In this document: one piece after another, positions 63,535 to 64,000 of the stretch
Numbering within the stretch: position 1 is the stretch's first letter
Layout: each line of letters starts with the position of its first letter
Assembly: GCA_949316235.1 (NCBI GenBank)
Contig: OX438757.1
Coordinates: 18,128,005-18,192,004, forward strand
Source of the DNA: Oegoconia quadripuncta
Taxonomy: Eukaryota; Arthropoda; Insecta; Lepidoptera; Autostichidae
Reading direction: 5' to 3'
Length of the DNA stretch: 64,000 nucleotides
Program-made: the position numbers and the translations under genes
The notes under the pieces: generated by a model
What the model was told of the DNA's origin: nothing
The model's database searches: none
The model's input: only the letters and a program-made list of their open reading frames with translations

Positions 63535-64000
63535 CAGATTATTCCTGTTTGTTTATATAAGTGCCATAGTGATCTCCGAAATCTGTATACCTAAAGCCGA
63601 AAGTGCCTAAACACTGCGCTCCAATTAAACCAGTGCAGTTTACATAGGATTTATAATCCGGTCCAATTCTAAATTCACAATACAACGGCTATTTGGTCAG
63701 ATTGCGTAATGCCCTATTGGCTATCTAGCTGGGAATAATGTAAACAGCCCGAATTGGAAATAGCTAAAGATTCTTTTTGGTTGTCCTTTTTATTTAACTC
63801 CGAGGTAAAAAGGATTTGAATTAGTTTTTGAAATTGGAAAAAGCGCTGTTCCATTTTCGTTTAACGACAACCCTAATTAGATAATCAAAATTAGTTAGTG
63901 AAAATACCAAAGAATATTATGTTTATGTATTATAATAATGAGAATGTTGAGATGGATGTCATATGGCATATTGTTGTGGGGAAACGCTGTTGACATACAT
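63535..64000. other. No recognisable gene or repeat
   Basis: AT-rich window end; the last bases (GGGGAAACGCTGTTGACATA) recall the WGNA region of LINE ORFs (compare GILLWGNA at 53340-53370), so a LINE may begin at the edge. Confidence 0.35.

Overview
The window looks like a transposon-dense, AT-rich stretch of an insect genome, most likely from a moth or butterfly (Lepidoptera). The reasons are four families of tRNA-derived SINEs in many copies, an R1-clade LINE, LINE tails ending in TTTGAC-type repeats, tRNA-Trp-primed Gypsy remnants, TTAGG-like motifs and a 23-residue STPR-type repeat protein fragment. The clade is inferred from sequence character; no species can be named. I found no convincing host protein-coding gene in 64 kb.

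Layout. 1-15 kb: SINEs (called S1-S4 here), 3' ends of three LINE families (A, B, C), a GC-tailed interspersed repeat (M1) often split by other insertions, a 9-bp minisatellite (6967-7256) and a Gypsy LTR with a tRNA-Trp primer-binding site (9928-10263). 15-16 kb: two tandemly placed copies of a 395-bp short retroelement (S5). 16.7-18.7 kb: a decayed, intron-containing gene with a Mutator-like transposase domain, joined to a mariner fragment. 18.9-20.4 kb: an STPR-repeat ORF running straight into five tandem copies of a 241-bp unit. 22.5-24.4 kb: a young 5'-truncated R1-clade LINE with intact target-site duplications and a 36-nt poly(A). 24-54 kb: further SINE, LINE and M1 copies, an RTE-like LINE fragment, a MITE with 47-bp terminal inverted repeats, a 664-bp element with a 9-bp target duplication, and several perfect hairpins.

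54.6-62.1 kb: the best-preserved unit, a complete Ty3/Gypsy LTR retrotransposon on the minus strand. Its 835-bp LTRs differ at one site, the target duplication is 4 bp, and gag and pol are open. A canonical A-AAA-AAC slippery site lies directly against the gag stop and leads into pol in the -1 frame. It sits inside an S2 SINE whose two halves can be matched across the insertion.

The genes do not form a host pathway. The window records successive insertions: M1 and the SINEs are older hosts, LINE tails and SINEs are nested in them, and the R1-clade LINE and the Gypsy element are the most recent arrivals. Short open frames elsewhere read as repeat-derived or chance. Family labels S1-S5, M1, R5-R7 and LINE-A/B/C are local names used only in this annotation.
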